Assembly: GCF_019097595.1 (NCBI RefSeq)
Contig: NC_080716.1
Span: forward strand, 9,411,401 to 9,475,400
From: Hemibagrus wyckioides
Taxonomy: Eukaryota; Chordata; Actinopteri; Siluriformes; Bagridae
Reading direction: 5' to 3'
DNA length: 64,000 nt
Shown: positions 20,573 to 33,307 of the stretch, in pieces
How the letters are laid out: each line of letters opens with the position of its first letter
Numbering within the stretch: position 1 is the first letter of the stretch
Made by a program: the position numbers and the translations under genes
Notes under the pieces: generated by a model
The model's database searches: none
Told to the model about the DNA's origin: nothing
The model's input: the letters and a program-made list of their open reading frames with translations, nothing else

Positions 20573-23500
20573 GTTACTGTATTCATTTTACTCTTTTGGA
20601 TAAAAGAGCAGGCCCCCAGGCCTGAGCCAGACAGAGCATGTGCTAGTACTACAGTGAAAAGAAATGGAAAAATGACACAAAACGGGGTTGAGATGAAATG
20701 CTTGTTTTTTATTATTAGTCTTTCTTTCAGTATTCACTAATGCGGATCAGTGTAAAATATGAAAGTAATCCCAGTGCCATCCAGTTATGTTTATGTATGA
20801 GGCTGCATATGGCAAATTGTTTGAAATTATGCACTTTTAATTCATATATGTTATTATACTGCAGGTTGGAGTTATCTTATGTGTTAATACAATCACAAAC
20901 TCACAAACATGTACATAATGTGGTATTTATTGTGTATAAATTCATAAGACTCAGGTCATAGTTAAGGTTAGCTCTTGTGATTAGTACATGCCTTAACTCG
21001 TCTTTAGTTCATATTTAACCAGGTATCAATTCAGGTATTAGTGCATGGTTATTCATGTGCTGTTACTGTAAATGGTTTGTGAGGAAATAGCTAGCTATAC
21101 ACTGCAAGCTACTAAATCCACTGAAGCGACTTTGTCAGAGTGAGAAAAAGCATCTTATTTGATAGTGCAGCTGATCTATCACACAAAACCAAAACATGTA
21201 CATTTTCTGTACAATAATATTCCACAACAAAAAGATTTCACATTTCTGTTTTTAAACCTTCTTGTTAAGAAGCATTTACCTCTACTAGCCAGCTAGTTTT
21301 GTCATGCTACACTACACCAGAAAAGCTTTTATGTTGTAAATAGCTCAGATCCTTTAATGCTCTCAAGGCTGGTGGAATTGTTAATAATAAACCCCAACGC
21401 TGATGCTAACACTGCTATTAGATATATGCTAACTGTGGAAATGAGGACTTGACATGGAATAACAAAATAAATCATTTTCTGGGTAGTTTCCTCAGATTAT
21501 CTACATAACTCTCTATAATCCTTCAGTGACCGGTGTATGATGAGCTCGTGCCATTCCTCAGTCAATAGATGGCACTGTCAGCTAGTCGTATTGTGCCTTC
21601 CCAACAACGAGCTCCATTAAAGCAGCAGCTAAAAGGACATACACACAGACACTGATCCAGCTACAGAGAGCAGCAGGGTGACGAATAATACTCCAGAAAT
21701 AGACACTTCCCCAGAAACCCCAAAAAGTGAACGACTAATTGGTTTTCCTTTCACTTCCATGCTGGTACCTGGTCCAGATTGGTGGAAATGTCCAGTCCAG
21801 TCCAGTCCAGTTCACCTGGCGTGATTTTGAGGAGATATAATGAACATCTGAATTTTTTTTTTAATTATTATTTTTTTTGCAGTGGCTATGAAATGAGAAT
21901 TATTATCAATTCATTAAACTATCAGCATACTGTATAGGGTCAGGATTTTTTTGAGCTTATCACAGTGTAAAAAGTATTTTATATCTGAAATATTTACAGT
22001 GGTCAAATATATCAAATATGTACATAGATTTTAGCTATATATAGAGAGAAAAAATTCCTCTATGTCTTACATTTCTGGCTGGATCTATCTGTGTTGTTCA
22101 ACTCTGCTGCCTCACACTGCAACAATGCCTTCAGTTAAATTCCCGCTCCCGTTTGCTAAACCCATCTGATATGACACTGATATCCTTTATCCCAAAGGAA
22201 ATCTGGAATGACTGCATGATATCTAGATAGCAGAGGTATATCACCTATTTCCCCTATATCATGTGCGATCTTATCTTTAGAAGCCCTCTCACACAGAACA
22301 CACAGAATTTGTATTTCCTATATATTTTTTTTTGTGGAAAAGTAACTGGATTTCTGTTGAATTTATTTAATACTTGATTTAATAAAATGAAAAAAGAAAA
22401 AAAAAAATCTTTTTTTTGGGTCAGAATTTACTTGTGGCAATAACGTATCAAAATATTAGTCAGGTAGAAATATGTTATGATGTTTTAACGGTCGTTATAA
22501 TGATTATATTAACATACACTAGATGCTAAAAATGTGTAAGGTCGTGATCTTGCCTTCCTAAACCTGCTCGTGTGACACCAGCATATTTTAAAGAATGTTC
22601 CGGGTTTAAAGGTCAGAGATGTTTTCCTCTTCCAGCTTCTCTCGGCACTGGTGTCATCTTTTGTTTCCCAGCCTTGAACGTATGGTGTCAGGAAACAGAC
22701 GCAACACACACTGGCCCTTGTTTGTCCTCCTGCTCTGGCCACTCCATGCTCTCAGTAAGCCAGTGGGGGGCTGTTGTAACACCGACGACTCTTTTTCCTC
22801 CACACCTGTTTTCAGGCAGAGCTGCGGTGTAATGGAGCTTCAAGTCGCTCTTTCTTCCTCTAATGAGCAAAGCATCCCACCGAAGCAGCCCAAGGCCGAC
22901 AGCCCCCCTCCGAATTTGTAATGAAAGAGGGTGAGAGGGACAGGGTCATCTCTGTCATCTCTGCTTTGACAAACTTCAAGCACACTGCTGATTGAAGAAT
23001 CGAACACTCCGGAGAAGAGAGCAAGTTTTTTTTTGTGTGTGTGTGTTTTTTTCAGGCCAGTCGTCCTGCTTTCTATACAAGCCCCCCACCTCCCCTTACA
23101 CTCCACTTCGAAGCCGATGAGGAAACAAGAGAGAGGAGAGAGGCCCTCGGTGCGAGCAGTGTGGGGTGAGCACGGCCTTGTTCAAAGTGACTGTGCTTCA
23201 CAGAGCGGCTTCAAGCAAGCACCTCTGGCTCCTCACAGGCATCCAAGCTGGCAAGTGCCGGGGCCCCAGCTAATGCTCTGTCAAATTAGACTTACAAAAC
23301 AAAGCCAGTGCCATCACACATGCACCTGCACACACACACACACTCACACACACACAAATACAAACATTGCTGATACCGGGACGGTGCCTTCGACCACGAA
23401 TGTAGGCTACATGCATGACAAAGCGATGTATGTGCTGTGTGAGAATGAAAGCATGCATGCTACCTGCACATGTGTGTGTGTGTGAGGATGGTATGACAGT

Positions 23501-25639
23501 TCAGGCACACACAAATAGTAGTTTGGCATGAGGCTTACTGTGCGTGGGATCATGTGTGCATATGTGTGTGTGTGCTTAATTTGACAGCGGGGGGTGAGGC
23601 GCATATAGGGTGCAGGAAGCGAACGCCTGTCTAATGAAGGGGAGAGGAGTAGTCTTGTATGACAGGCCTCCGGAGAGGAGGACTCACAAAAGAGACGCAG
23701 ACGAAAGCAGCGGGGCTTTTGATTCCGCCGTGCGCCTTGACATTCCCACTTCCCTTATTCTCCTGCCGAAAGCAAATCCCTTTGTTATCTCTTCTGTACA
23801 ACACGGTCAATTGTTCTAACGACAAAAAATACGATAGTGAATATTACAGTTACAGAAACTGAATTAGATTTGAGTGGAGCTTTGATATAAATAGGATGCT
23901 TGGGGCTTTTTTTTTTTTTTGTAAATATGATGAGTTTCCAAAAAAAAACAACCTGTATATCATCTTGTTATCATATAACAGAAAACAAGCTCAGATGGTC
24001 ACGCCGTGTTGGACTCTGTGAGTCAGCTTTCTCCAAACTCCCGGTTATCTAAGTCAACACAATAAACCTTCCCTCAATGACTTGGCATGGTTAGAAATGA
24101 CTATAATTTCTTTAATACATACTATTCCCTATGTGCAGTTTGTTATAGGGCTAAGGGACATCGAAAAAACATCTATCATATTTTGAAAAAGCCATCGTCC
24201 ATGTGTGCTCTAAATAAAAGTAACCTTTGCTTCAATACATCTGTAATCCTGACATTATAATAATCTTCTTTGTGTCCTTAAGAGGATAGGAGTGTGTTTA
24301 ACTTTGGTCCCATTAGTAAAAATCTTATGATTTATGCAGTGGTTGCTAGACTAATATCTTTAGAATTTTGCCTGCGAAGCCGATTCATCTTTAAGACTGA
24401 TGAGAGGAGGTTGCTCTCTATGCAAAACGCATTAGGCCCAAATGAGGAGTCTATTACTCAAATCTGGCTGATAATTCGTTAGTCAGAGCTCACTAACTAA
24501 GCAGATTTAGATATGTCGTTGTGATGACGACAACGATGCTGCTGCCGCTGATGATGGTGATGAGAGAGGCCCCACTTCTCTGGAGCATTGCTCGTTCGTG
24601 ACTTTGGAGAGCCCCCAGATACACATCGTTTATCTGCACATCTCCTTACTGCATCACCAACACACACACACACACACAGGAAATACACTGGGGACTCATA
24701 AGAGAACTGTTTGCAGGAGCACGGCCTATTCATCATAGGTTAATTAACACATAAGGCTTTTATCTTTCTCACTGAGCAAGCTGCTTTTGCTTTCCCATAG
24801 TGCAACAGGGACTAAATATGGACTGGCATAAGGAAAAATAAGTAGTGACTTTTATGAGACAGGAAGGCTTGAGGGAAAATAATTTCAATAGAGCGGCAAA
24901 AAAAGGTGCTACATAACGATGTAGAAATGTCTGAAATAAAAACAAATTGTCTGTGAAGCTTTAGGATAGTCATGACTCTGTATACTTATTACACTATTAT
25001 GTGTCCTGTATACTGCTCAACTAAGCTAAAATTGACAAATTTTGCAGGGACAAACAAGCCCTAGAAATCAAAGAAGGATTATTAAAGTCTAAGAAATTGT
25101 CCAAAAAAAAGAGAAAAAACTCAGATTTAAAGCATACAGTGTAGAGGAACATGACAGGACACGATGTTATAGGAAAATAATAAGTGGATTCCCAAGTGAA
25201 ATGGAGTTACTATTTCCTTCCTGAAGCCAATTATTTTTCTGGACATTACAGAGTGTTTTGTTCCTCTTATACCACAGAATTTTGCCACAGAAAGTTAAAA
25301 GGGCAACTTGTCAGGTTAGTGAGAAACGACAAAGCTCTCTGTCTCTTCTGTCAGAACTTGTACCGCTTTCCCTCTGGCTGTTACAATGCTCTGGAGTTTC
25401 CTTTCAAATATATATATTCTATATATATTTATATTCTATATATACATCTTCTTACAGAAAATTCCATATAAACACCCATTATTACTTTCTCTACAACTGT
25501 TTCTATGGAACATCTTCATTGACATTATGTGTACAAATTTGATAAAACTGCCAGCACTGCTATTATAATGATGAAAGCTAAACCTGTCTTTTCTTGTAAG
25601 AGCTTTATTGCAGTACTTGCAGTGCTTGCCTTGTACCTC
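20573..25639. other. Long non-coding stretch with microsatellites
   Basis: No exon is confirmed. Features are CA/GT arrays at about 23327-23360, 23470-23484 and 24660-24679, poly-T at 23908-23922, and a short tandem of CCAGT/TCCAG units at 21772-21812. Segments 22560-23010 and 24280-24500 look like conserved non-coding DNA in composition. An open frame at 22682-22921 begins with a signal-peptide-like sequence but cannot be confirmed as an exon. Confidence 0.4.
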
Positions 25640-25866
25640 TGGGGGTTGAGGCTCTGCTCTGTTAATTTTCTCATGCATTGTGGGCTGAATGGCATCTCTA
25701 CATTGTCCAGAGTGTGTGAATGGGTGAGTGAGTGTGTGTGTGTGTGTGAGTGTGTGTGATTATAGCTTGCGATAAGGGATGAGGTATCCCCTGCCTGGTG
25801 TCCTGAGACCCCTGGGATAGGTTCCAAGTTTTCCACAATCCTGTGTAGGATAAATGGATGGATTAT
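25640..25866 (+). repeat. Interspersed fish repeat with GT core and GGATG tail
   Basis: The order is: GGGCTGAATGGCATCTCTAC, a GTGTGT core, then GAGACCCCTGGGATAGGTTC and a TAAATGGATGGATT tail. Copies of the same design lie at 41290-41525 and 60090-60345 on + and at 40655-40815 and 43455-43530 on -. They are probably 3' ends of an RTE-type retroposon or a SINE using its tail; the family is not certain. Confidence 0.65.
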
Positions 25867-25867
25867 A

Positions 25868-26537
25868 TATAAGAGCCAGGGGGGTATAAAATTTTGAGCA
25901 GGCTGATCAGTGTAAATTGTTAATTGTTATCATTTTGTTTAATGACCTTATATTTTTATATAGTCCTGCCCTTCAGTAGCTACTTAAGGAATTTTCATAT
26001 TTCCCACAAGACTAAATTTAATGACAATTTACACCAATCCTGCTGTTTAAACGTTTACACACATCACTGGCTCTTAATGTGTCGTTTATTGTACCTTCTT
26101 GGACATTGCACCTTCTGTAATAGTTGTGTACAAGTCCCTAAGTTGTCCTAAGTGTGAAAAGATGGATCTCAAAATCATACAGCTCTCTGTTGGAAATGGG
26201 TCAAATGTGCAGAAGTTGCTGGAAAAGCAAAAAAAAATTTGCAGAAGCTGGAGGATTTATCTGAAGATATCTGAAGACCTGCGGGCAGTTTAACTGCTCA
26301 GGACAAAACAAAAAAGGACTCATGGAGAACTATCCCAAAAAATAAAAAGAGTTCTTGATCTTCATGTAACAACACATACTATTAAGCATCGAGTGGGATG
26401 TGAACTTTTGAGCTGGTTGATGTGTACATTTAGTTATTATTGTGTCTTATAGACTAAATGAGATATATGTGAAATATGTTTTTTTAACTTATTAACATTC
26501 TGCAAGATGTATGCAAACTTATTACCCCGACTGTATA
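25868..26537 (+). mobile_element. Non-autonomous DNA-transposon-like repeat
   Basis: It starts at GGGGGTATAAAATTTTGAGC, contains TCCTAAGTGTGAAAAGATGG and GGCAGTTTAACTGCTCAGGA, and ends with GTATGCAAACTTATTACCCC close to the boundary of the next Tc1-like copy. It has no coding capacity. The design matches a fish repeat seen with terminal 'ATGCAAACTTTTGA' words; the superfamily is not determined. Confidence 0.55.
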
Positions 26538-27052
26538 TACACCGATCAGCCATAACATTATGAACACTGAGAGGTGACGTGAATAACACTGATGATCTCC
26601 TCATCATGGCACCTGTTAGTGGGTGGGATATATTAGGCAGCAAGTAAACATTTTGTCCTCAAAGTTGATGTGTTAGAAGCAGGAAAAATGGGCAAGTGTA
26701 AGGATTTGAGCGAGTTTGACTAGGGCCAAATTGTGATGTCTAGACGACTGGATCAGAGTATCTCCAAAACTGCAGCTCTTGTGGGGTGTTCCCGGTCTGC
26801 AGTGGTCAGTATCTATCAAAAGTGGTCCAAGGAAGGAACAGTGGTGAACCGGCGACAGGGTCATGGGCGGCCAAGGCTCATTGATCCAACAGACGAGCTA
26901 CTGTTGCTCAAATTGCTGACAAAGTTAATGCTGGTTCTGATAGAAAGGTGTCAGAATACACAGTGCATGACGGGTCAGAGCTGTTTTGGCAGCAAAAGGC
27001 TGACCAGCACAATATTAGGCAGGTGGTCATAATGTTATGCCTGATCTGTGTA
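26538..27052 (+). mobile_element. Complete deletion-derivative Tc1-like element
   Basis: TA (26538-26539) followed by the inverted repeat CACCGATCAGCCATAACATT, and at the right end AATGTTATGCCTGATCTGTG before TA (27051-27052). The 515-bp unit keeps the transposase start (ATG 26689) and DNA-binding region, with an in-frame TAG at 26721-26723. It then jumps at about 26965 to the 3' terminal region. The junction (AGTGCATGACGGGTCAGAGC) is at the same place as in the 692 copy. Confidence 0.92.
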
Positions 27053-30000
27053 TTTTTTAGCCTGTTCTCCCAAAATACAAACCTCTGTCTTGAAGTATTA
27101 AACTTTTTTAGACTTTTCTTTAATCAGAGGACGCAATGAAAGTTTGAATGACTGCACTGAGAGAACCGGTTCAGTTTAGGCGCTGAGTGGATTTCTCTCT
27201 AACCCATGAGGTAATGACCACCTTCTTGGCATGATCTGCTGACTCATTAAGAAGTGGCAGAAGCACACTTCATCTTTCGAATGAAGATGACATCCGGTCA
27301 GATCAATTTGGCACAGATCCTGTGAGAAAGCAGATTTCTGTCAGATTGGTCATTTCAATAATTTACACTAATATATATATATATTTTCTTTTTAATTGAA
27401 ACAGTGCTTCATTACATTCATTTCTGTTGCAAAACTCATTATAATTGAAAGTACTTAAGCTCTTTGTTGCCAGATATCTATAGCAGACCCCTAAATGTCG
27501 AATTAGTTTGATCAAAGCTGGACATTTATAGCACTCCACTGAACTTGTACTTTATCTAACCCTGGTGTTTAGCTGTGATTCCTCCTGGCTTTCTCTCTGA
27601 AGGTGCATGCATTTTAATTGTGACTCATTGTTCTCTTCCGACTGTTTTGCCTTTGTTAAATAAAGAAAATAACACAATGGGATGTGCTGTAACAGGAAAA
27701 TAAACAATGACATGATGTGAAGTGTGAGGTTTTTTATTCCTCTTATTCTACACCAATTTGCTAACACTAGCAATTTTTGTGTTCATTAAAGAATGATATG
27801 TTGAACGTTTTATTCATTTATATCCATTAATGTTTAATGGAACATTGACAGAACCATTTAGTTCCTGTCATTACTTTGCTTTATAACAGCTTTAAACTGT
27901 TTCCTCATCAGCCTTCTTACTTTTTTCCCCCCTATCATGAACTTTATAACACTGAATATTGCAGCTTGTCATGCTATAATTATCACAAAAACAAAACAAA
28001 CAAACAAACAAAAAATAATAATGCAAACGCCTTTATCTTTACAACTTTCCTGTGTAGGAAAACACTGATGGTTTGTTTCAGTGTGCTGGAACTGAGGACT
28101 GCTAAATAAACTTCTTCTCCCAGCAAACTCCAAAATATATGTTCTTTAAATATATTTTTTCTCTAGCTCTGACTATAGAAACAATAACACATTAGATTCA
28201 GTGCATTGATATAAACCTTGGAGCCGGCACTATTGTCAGGAGGTGCTATGTAAGAAAATGTAACAACTTATGACCAGTCAGAATCGAGCATTCATCAGAG
28301 AGAGATTAGAGAGTCAATTAATAAAAACTTGAATAAATGGTTAAGATAAATAAAGTAAATGTAAAACGTGAGTATATGAAGGATGGCACTTAGAGAAAAT
28401 ATACAAAATTCATATTTTAAATAATATAAATAAATTGTATAGCTTGGCTTTGCTTAAATCCATGAACTAAAATAATTTTTAAAAATATTTCTTTTCTTTC
28501 TTTTTTTTTTTTTTAAATACCAGACCCTACAGTTATTAACTCTAATACATCTGCAATTTTATAACAACAATAAAAATGCTTAAAGATGCAATTCTAATTA
28601 AACACTCGTATTATTAATTGAAATAAATAAAATAAAAATTTCTTCACGATCAGTGCATCTTAAATGATCTTCAAACAGCCTGCGCTACACAGTGATTGAC
28701 GTTTTACGACTGATGTACTTTATCTTATGCTGTTCCCTCTGCCTGGGGCCACAGTAAAGCTGTATTAAGGCAGGCATCAGATGAGATCTTTCTGATTTAT
28801 ATGTCTGATTTATTTCCTGTGAAATAAATGTCTGATCTTTGTCAGTTGTGTTTCTATTTGGCTACAGGTCACATTTAGTGTAGCGTTTCTTCATCGAAAC
28901 TGCAGTAAGAAATATATAATAATTCCAGTCCAAACTTCATAAGTCAATAACAAAAGCTATTACGTTAATTCTAAAGTCACTTGCAAAGCACCACAAATCT
29001 TTTAGAGACACGCTCTAACTTCTTTTCTACAGTTTAGAAACAGTAGCTGTATTGTTTTGATAATATTTTAATCCACATAAGTTATTCAAATCAGGACTTG
29101 TTTGTGTCTCTGTGCTAGCTCACAATCACACATCTATAATTTAATTCTGGCTTTTTAACTGTTCCGAATATTACAAAATTGCCTCTGTGCTTTTGTACAG
29201 ATCACACTGTAGCTCAGTGACAGAAAAAAAAGATGCATAAGGAAGTTGTTATAAATAAATAGGTAATAGTTAAATATAGATATTTTCGAATTTAAAGTTC
29301 ATGGGTTAAAAACTTAAAATGTAAAATTTGTAAATCTGTGTTTGGTTTCTTTTATAAAGGTTGTTCATTTCAGTGTGATTACTTTCTATAAAATAAAAGG
29401 ATTTAATTAACATTTGATTACTATTTTTTAATGGATGCTCTGGGGTATGGGGAAGAGCAAACATGAAGAAGAAGAGAAGAGAGGAGCTCTGAAATTGTGA
29501 AAGCTTGTTTTTGATTTTTTGTAAGATAATCTGATAGAGTACAGGCTTTTACGTGATCTTGAGCATTTCAACTAGAAATTCAGAGCACTTTGTGTATTTT
29601 CTGGAGATCTGCTTGTTAGTTTGGGAAGGAGGATGTAGCAATGTGAACAGACGGAAACGGCTAGCTAACCCAGCTCAACGTGCTTCAATTGGACCAAGGC
29701 AAAGAAAGATCTCGGACATGGCCAACTGAAACCCTGCTAGTGGACAGAGACAGACGGTGAAGTAGAAATTAGTAGGAAAACCTCCAAATGTGGAATAAGG
29801 TACTACCGTTTTTTTGTGTTTTTTTGTTACAATTGTGTAAGCGAAACAACCATTGAGTTTTTGGTCTCAATGGCCCCAAGCACCGAATCAGGCCTGCAAC
29901 GTTTGTGGTTTATTTGGCTGGTATATTTGTATGTTGAGAAAAGAAAATACAATTAAATCATTTTGTGTGTAATTTTTTTGTTACTTTTAAACACAGGTTT

Positions 30001-30404
30001 GGGAAAAAGAACTACAGCATTTGCGATTATGTTTGTGTTAGTTTGTTTAAATTACTTTTCAATTAAAAAGGGAAATCACTTATTTCTAAACCAGTTTATT
30101 GATGTTGTTATTAGACTTCTTGATCCAAAGCATACACTGTAGTGGTTTTAAAGGGTGAGCACACTCAGTTATTTGTTATACTCTGTTCCTATAGTATATT
30201 CTTTAACTTTAGAAATAAGGTTTCTAAAGTGGCCCAACACATACATGCTAAAACTTAGAATAAAGACCTCAGGGTCTATTGAGAGTAGACCGGCTACAAC
30301 TATACAAAAACAATGTGCACTAATAAAGTAATTTGTATAAAACCTCTTAACTAGTGTCACATTTCAAACCTGATCATTATTTTTTATGGTAATTATATGA
30401 GTAA
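27053..30404. other. Non-coding stretch with old repeat fragments
   Basis: No exon found. Segment 27660-27725 (GGGATGTGCTGTAACAGGAA) resembles 49955-50000. Segment 28262-28300 carries the CAGTCAGAATCGAG core also seen at 2799 and 50545. Segments 27120-27360 and 28670-28890 have the even composition of conserved non-coding DNA. The rest is AT-rich. Confidence 0.4.
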
Positions 30405-30907
30405 TACAGTGGATTTAGAAAGTATTCATAACCCTTTACAGATTGCATGCTATGTTGTGTTGAAGAGCTGATTTTGAATTAATTTAATTGCCATTTTTCC
30501 CAATTCTGACAATATGAAAACCTATTTTTAGAGAAAATTATTTGGAAATCTCTTATTCACAAACATTTTCAGACCATTTGCTTTGACACTTCACCCTGTG
30601 GTCAGGTGCATACTGCTTTAGTTAGTTTAGTTATCCTTGAGAATATATCTAGAGCTCAATTGGAGTCTACCGGTTGTTACCTGATTTGATTGGACAAAAT
30701 TTGGAAAATTTGGAGAACCTTTTTGACAGACAATCTCTGTACTATAAGATGGAAGTCTCTGATGAGTACAAGGCAGAAGACAATATAAAGGTCCCTGGCA
30801 AAATTTCTCTGATCTGATGAGGTGAAGCACAATGTCTGGCTAAAAACAGGCACTGTAGCTGGCTAATAACATCCCTATGGTGTCAGCAATATCATGCTAT
30901 CGGGGTC
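30405..30907 (+). mobile_element. Heavily decayed Tc1-like element
   Basis: It begins with TACAGTGGATTTAGAAAGTA and TTCATAACCCTTTACAG, the design of a fish Tc1 family with an 'AAGTATTCA-ACCC' end. Near 30805-30905 a piece of the catalytic region remains (CTCTGATCTGATGAGGTGAA, AACAGGCACTGTAGCTGGCT, GCAATATCATGCTATCGGGG). The whole middle and the right end are deleted or unrecognisable. Confidence 0.7.
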
Positions 30908-33248
30908 TAAATTTGGATAATTTGCTATAAAAGGAGATCTTAATATCTAAGGAATGGATAATAACTTGCTCAGTTCTGTCATTAACTCTCCCCTCCACGT
31001 CTTCTACTCCACTGAAAATGTTCATAGAGTGGGCACGGGGCAGCGTGATTCCCATATCACTGGGCCTCTATTAGCAATAGTTGCAGTTTTCATTTTGACC
31101 ATTAAGTGCAATAATATTAGAACACTGCGCCCAGATTGTGCAACATCTAGAAAAGCAAGGAAATCAATGATATATAGACTTACGTTTCTCAAATGAGTTT
31201 TTCAAATCATTGTTCTCTCAAATGAAGTAATTAGTATTTATAATACCTGGTATTATAAAGTATTGTATTAGGATTAGTTTCACATAAGTTGGAACTCTAA
31301 TGCTACTTACTGACATGAATTAATGAAAGACTAACTTTAGGCTATGTGATGAACTGTTTTGATTTGTTTTCTACAAACCCCTTTGCAGTGATTGGTTCTT
31401 GCTACTGTTAGCAGGGTAATGCTACATTGACACATGTAGGGATTTTATCACTCCAAGTCTACCATGAAGTCAACAGTAGGTGTTCCTGCTCCTGTAATAA
31501 AGTTTATTACTAATAAAGTCGGAGGTGCAACTATCATTCCAAATCAATTTTTCTTGCTGCTAAAATTAAACATTCTGGTGGGAGAAAATTCAGCAATGTA
31601 TATATCAAATACAAGATGAAGGAGAAACAGCATCTCTTTGCCACTGTCTTCACTCCCATTAGTAGTCGCTGCACCAAGTTGCTCCATATTTGCATAAAGT
31701 TAAACGTTTTCCATCTTTGTTGGATTGCTGGACATGCCCACTTATAGTCACTAATGGTCACCGTTGCTCATGTCACCTGAATCATCAGCTCTTATTGAAA
31801 ATAAATGGTGTGTTGCTATCATGTCGCTGTGTGTGTGAATGTAGCATTAGAATCTACACCCGAGACCACAAGCCCACCATTTGGGATAGAGCAACTTACG
31901 GTCGAAATCTAGTATCTATGATCCGTAAAATGCCAGATGTTTATTTCTTTCAAGCAGAAGGCACACCAGAGGCCAAGATGAACTGATTAAACAAGTGGAC
32001 TCAAATGCGGCTGCTGGTTGGTTGGAACAAAAACCTGCAGTTTCATTGGCTCGTTCATGGATAAGCGTAGATGTGGACAGTCTGGTCTAAAAGAACTTTG
32101 CAGCAGACGTTTGCATCTCGAACCCATAGAACAGGTGACTTGACAACTCTGATCATTTTTGAATGGCTGTACAGTACTAATTAATGGAGTGTGACCCACG
32201 CCTGACCCAGAGTTAAACACGGACGGCATGAATTAAACATAGGCATCCCCAAGCTTGGCACTGCTCAGACTCTGTTAGACAAAAATTCACTGCAGCTGCC
32301 ATGACCGTGACTGCAATCGGAAGGTAAAAGCACAGCGAGGTGCACTTCACTTCACCCTAAACCCTACACCCTCCCCGTGCATAAATTACCACCTTCAGTA
32401 GCATTAGCACCCAACAAGATCACCTCAGCTGACAAAAGTTAATTTGCACTAGTGATGCTTTATTCCTTCCATTACATTAAATCATCTGCTTGTGCTGTGC
32501 GCCATTTGTGTGTGCCAGAGCAATTCCATCTCCTGTACGGTACCATTTAAATAAAAGAAATCAGATCTCCTGCTCCTAATTTGGCCAGTATTTACCTGAA
32601 CTCTGACCAACACGAGGAGTCCATCCTATTCGTCCGCATCTAAGTGCTCATTTCAATTATTGCAGCTGTCATCAACTTTTAATTTTATTTGTTTTTTAAT
32701 GTACTTTTAATCTTTTTAATAATGCCATATCCAATATAAGAAGCTCCTTACGATGATTTGCAGCCCTGCGTAATTTACACCATTAGTCGGCTTGGCATAT
32801 TTACTCCATTTGTTCTCTCTGTGATGCCCCAAGTGCTTGTTCTTAAGCATCTAGAATTTGAAGGTGTTATCTTTATCCACTAAAATTCTGTCCTGACTAA
32901 TTTTATATCAGACCAACAACCATAAAATAATTCATTTGTTTATCCAGACTGGTTAATATTGTATATTCGCCAACTTACAGAGATGGAAAAATGTATGTCA
33001 TGTAAAAATCACATGAAATTTCATGAGAAACCATTTGGAGGAAACTGAAATGTAAATTATATGCTTGGCTACATTTAAACATACATGTTTAGCTAGATAT
33101 GTATACTTTTTACACAGCTAAGAGTTTCTGACACATTATCTATGCTTTCATGCAAGCATCATTTTTCAGTAATTTCCTCTCCTGTCTCCCAGCATATCTG
33201 CACGAGAAAGAAATGACAATAAAAATCGTCTTGAACCCCTCGAATATG
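30908..33248. other. Non-coding stretch, partly repeat-like
   Basis: No exon found. About 31380-31990 and 31990-32280 have features of old dispersed repeats (for example GGCTGCTGGTTGGTTGGAAC at about 32010), family not assigned. From about 32380 to 32860 the sequence is even in composition and may be conserved non-coding DNA. Confidence 0.35.
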
Positions 33249-33251
33249 TAT

Positions 33252-33306
<55 letters not shown>

Positions 33307-33307
33307 T
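33249..33307. repeat. (TTTA)n microsatellite
   Basis: About 14 ATTT units, uninterrupted. Confidence 0.95.

Noticed and set aside
23033..23485. 150-codon open frame
   Set aside because: Its second half is translated CA repeat, and there is no recognisable domain or splice context.
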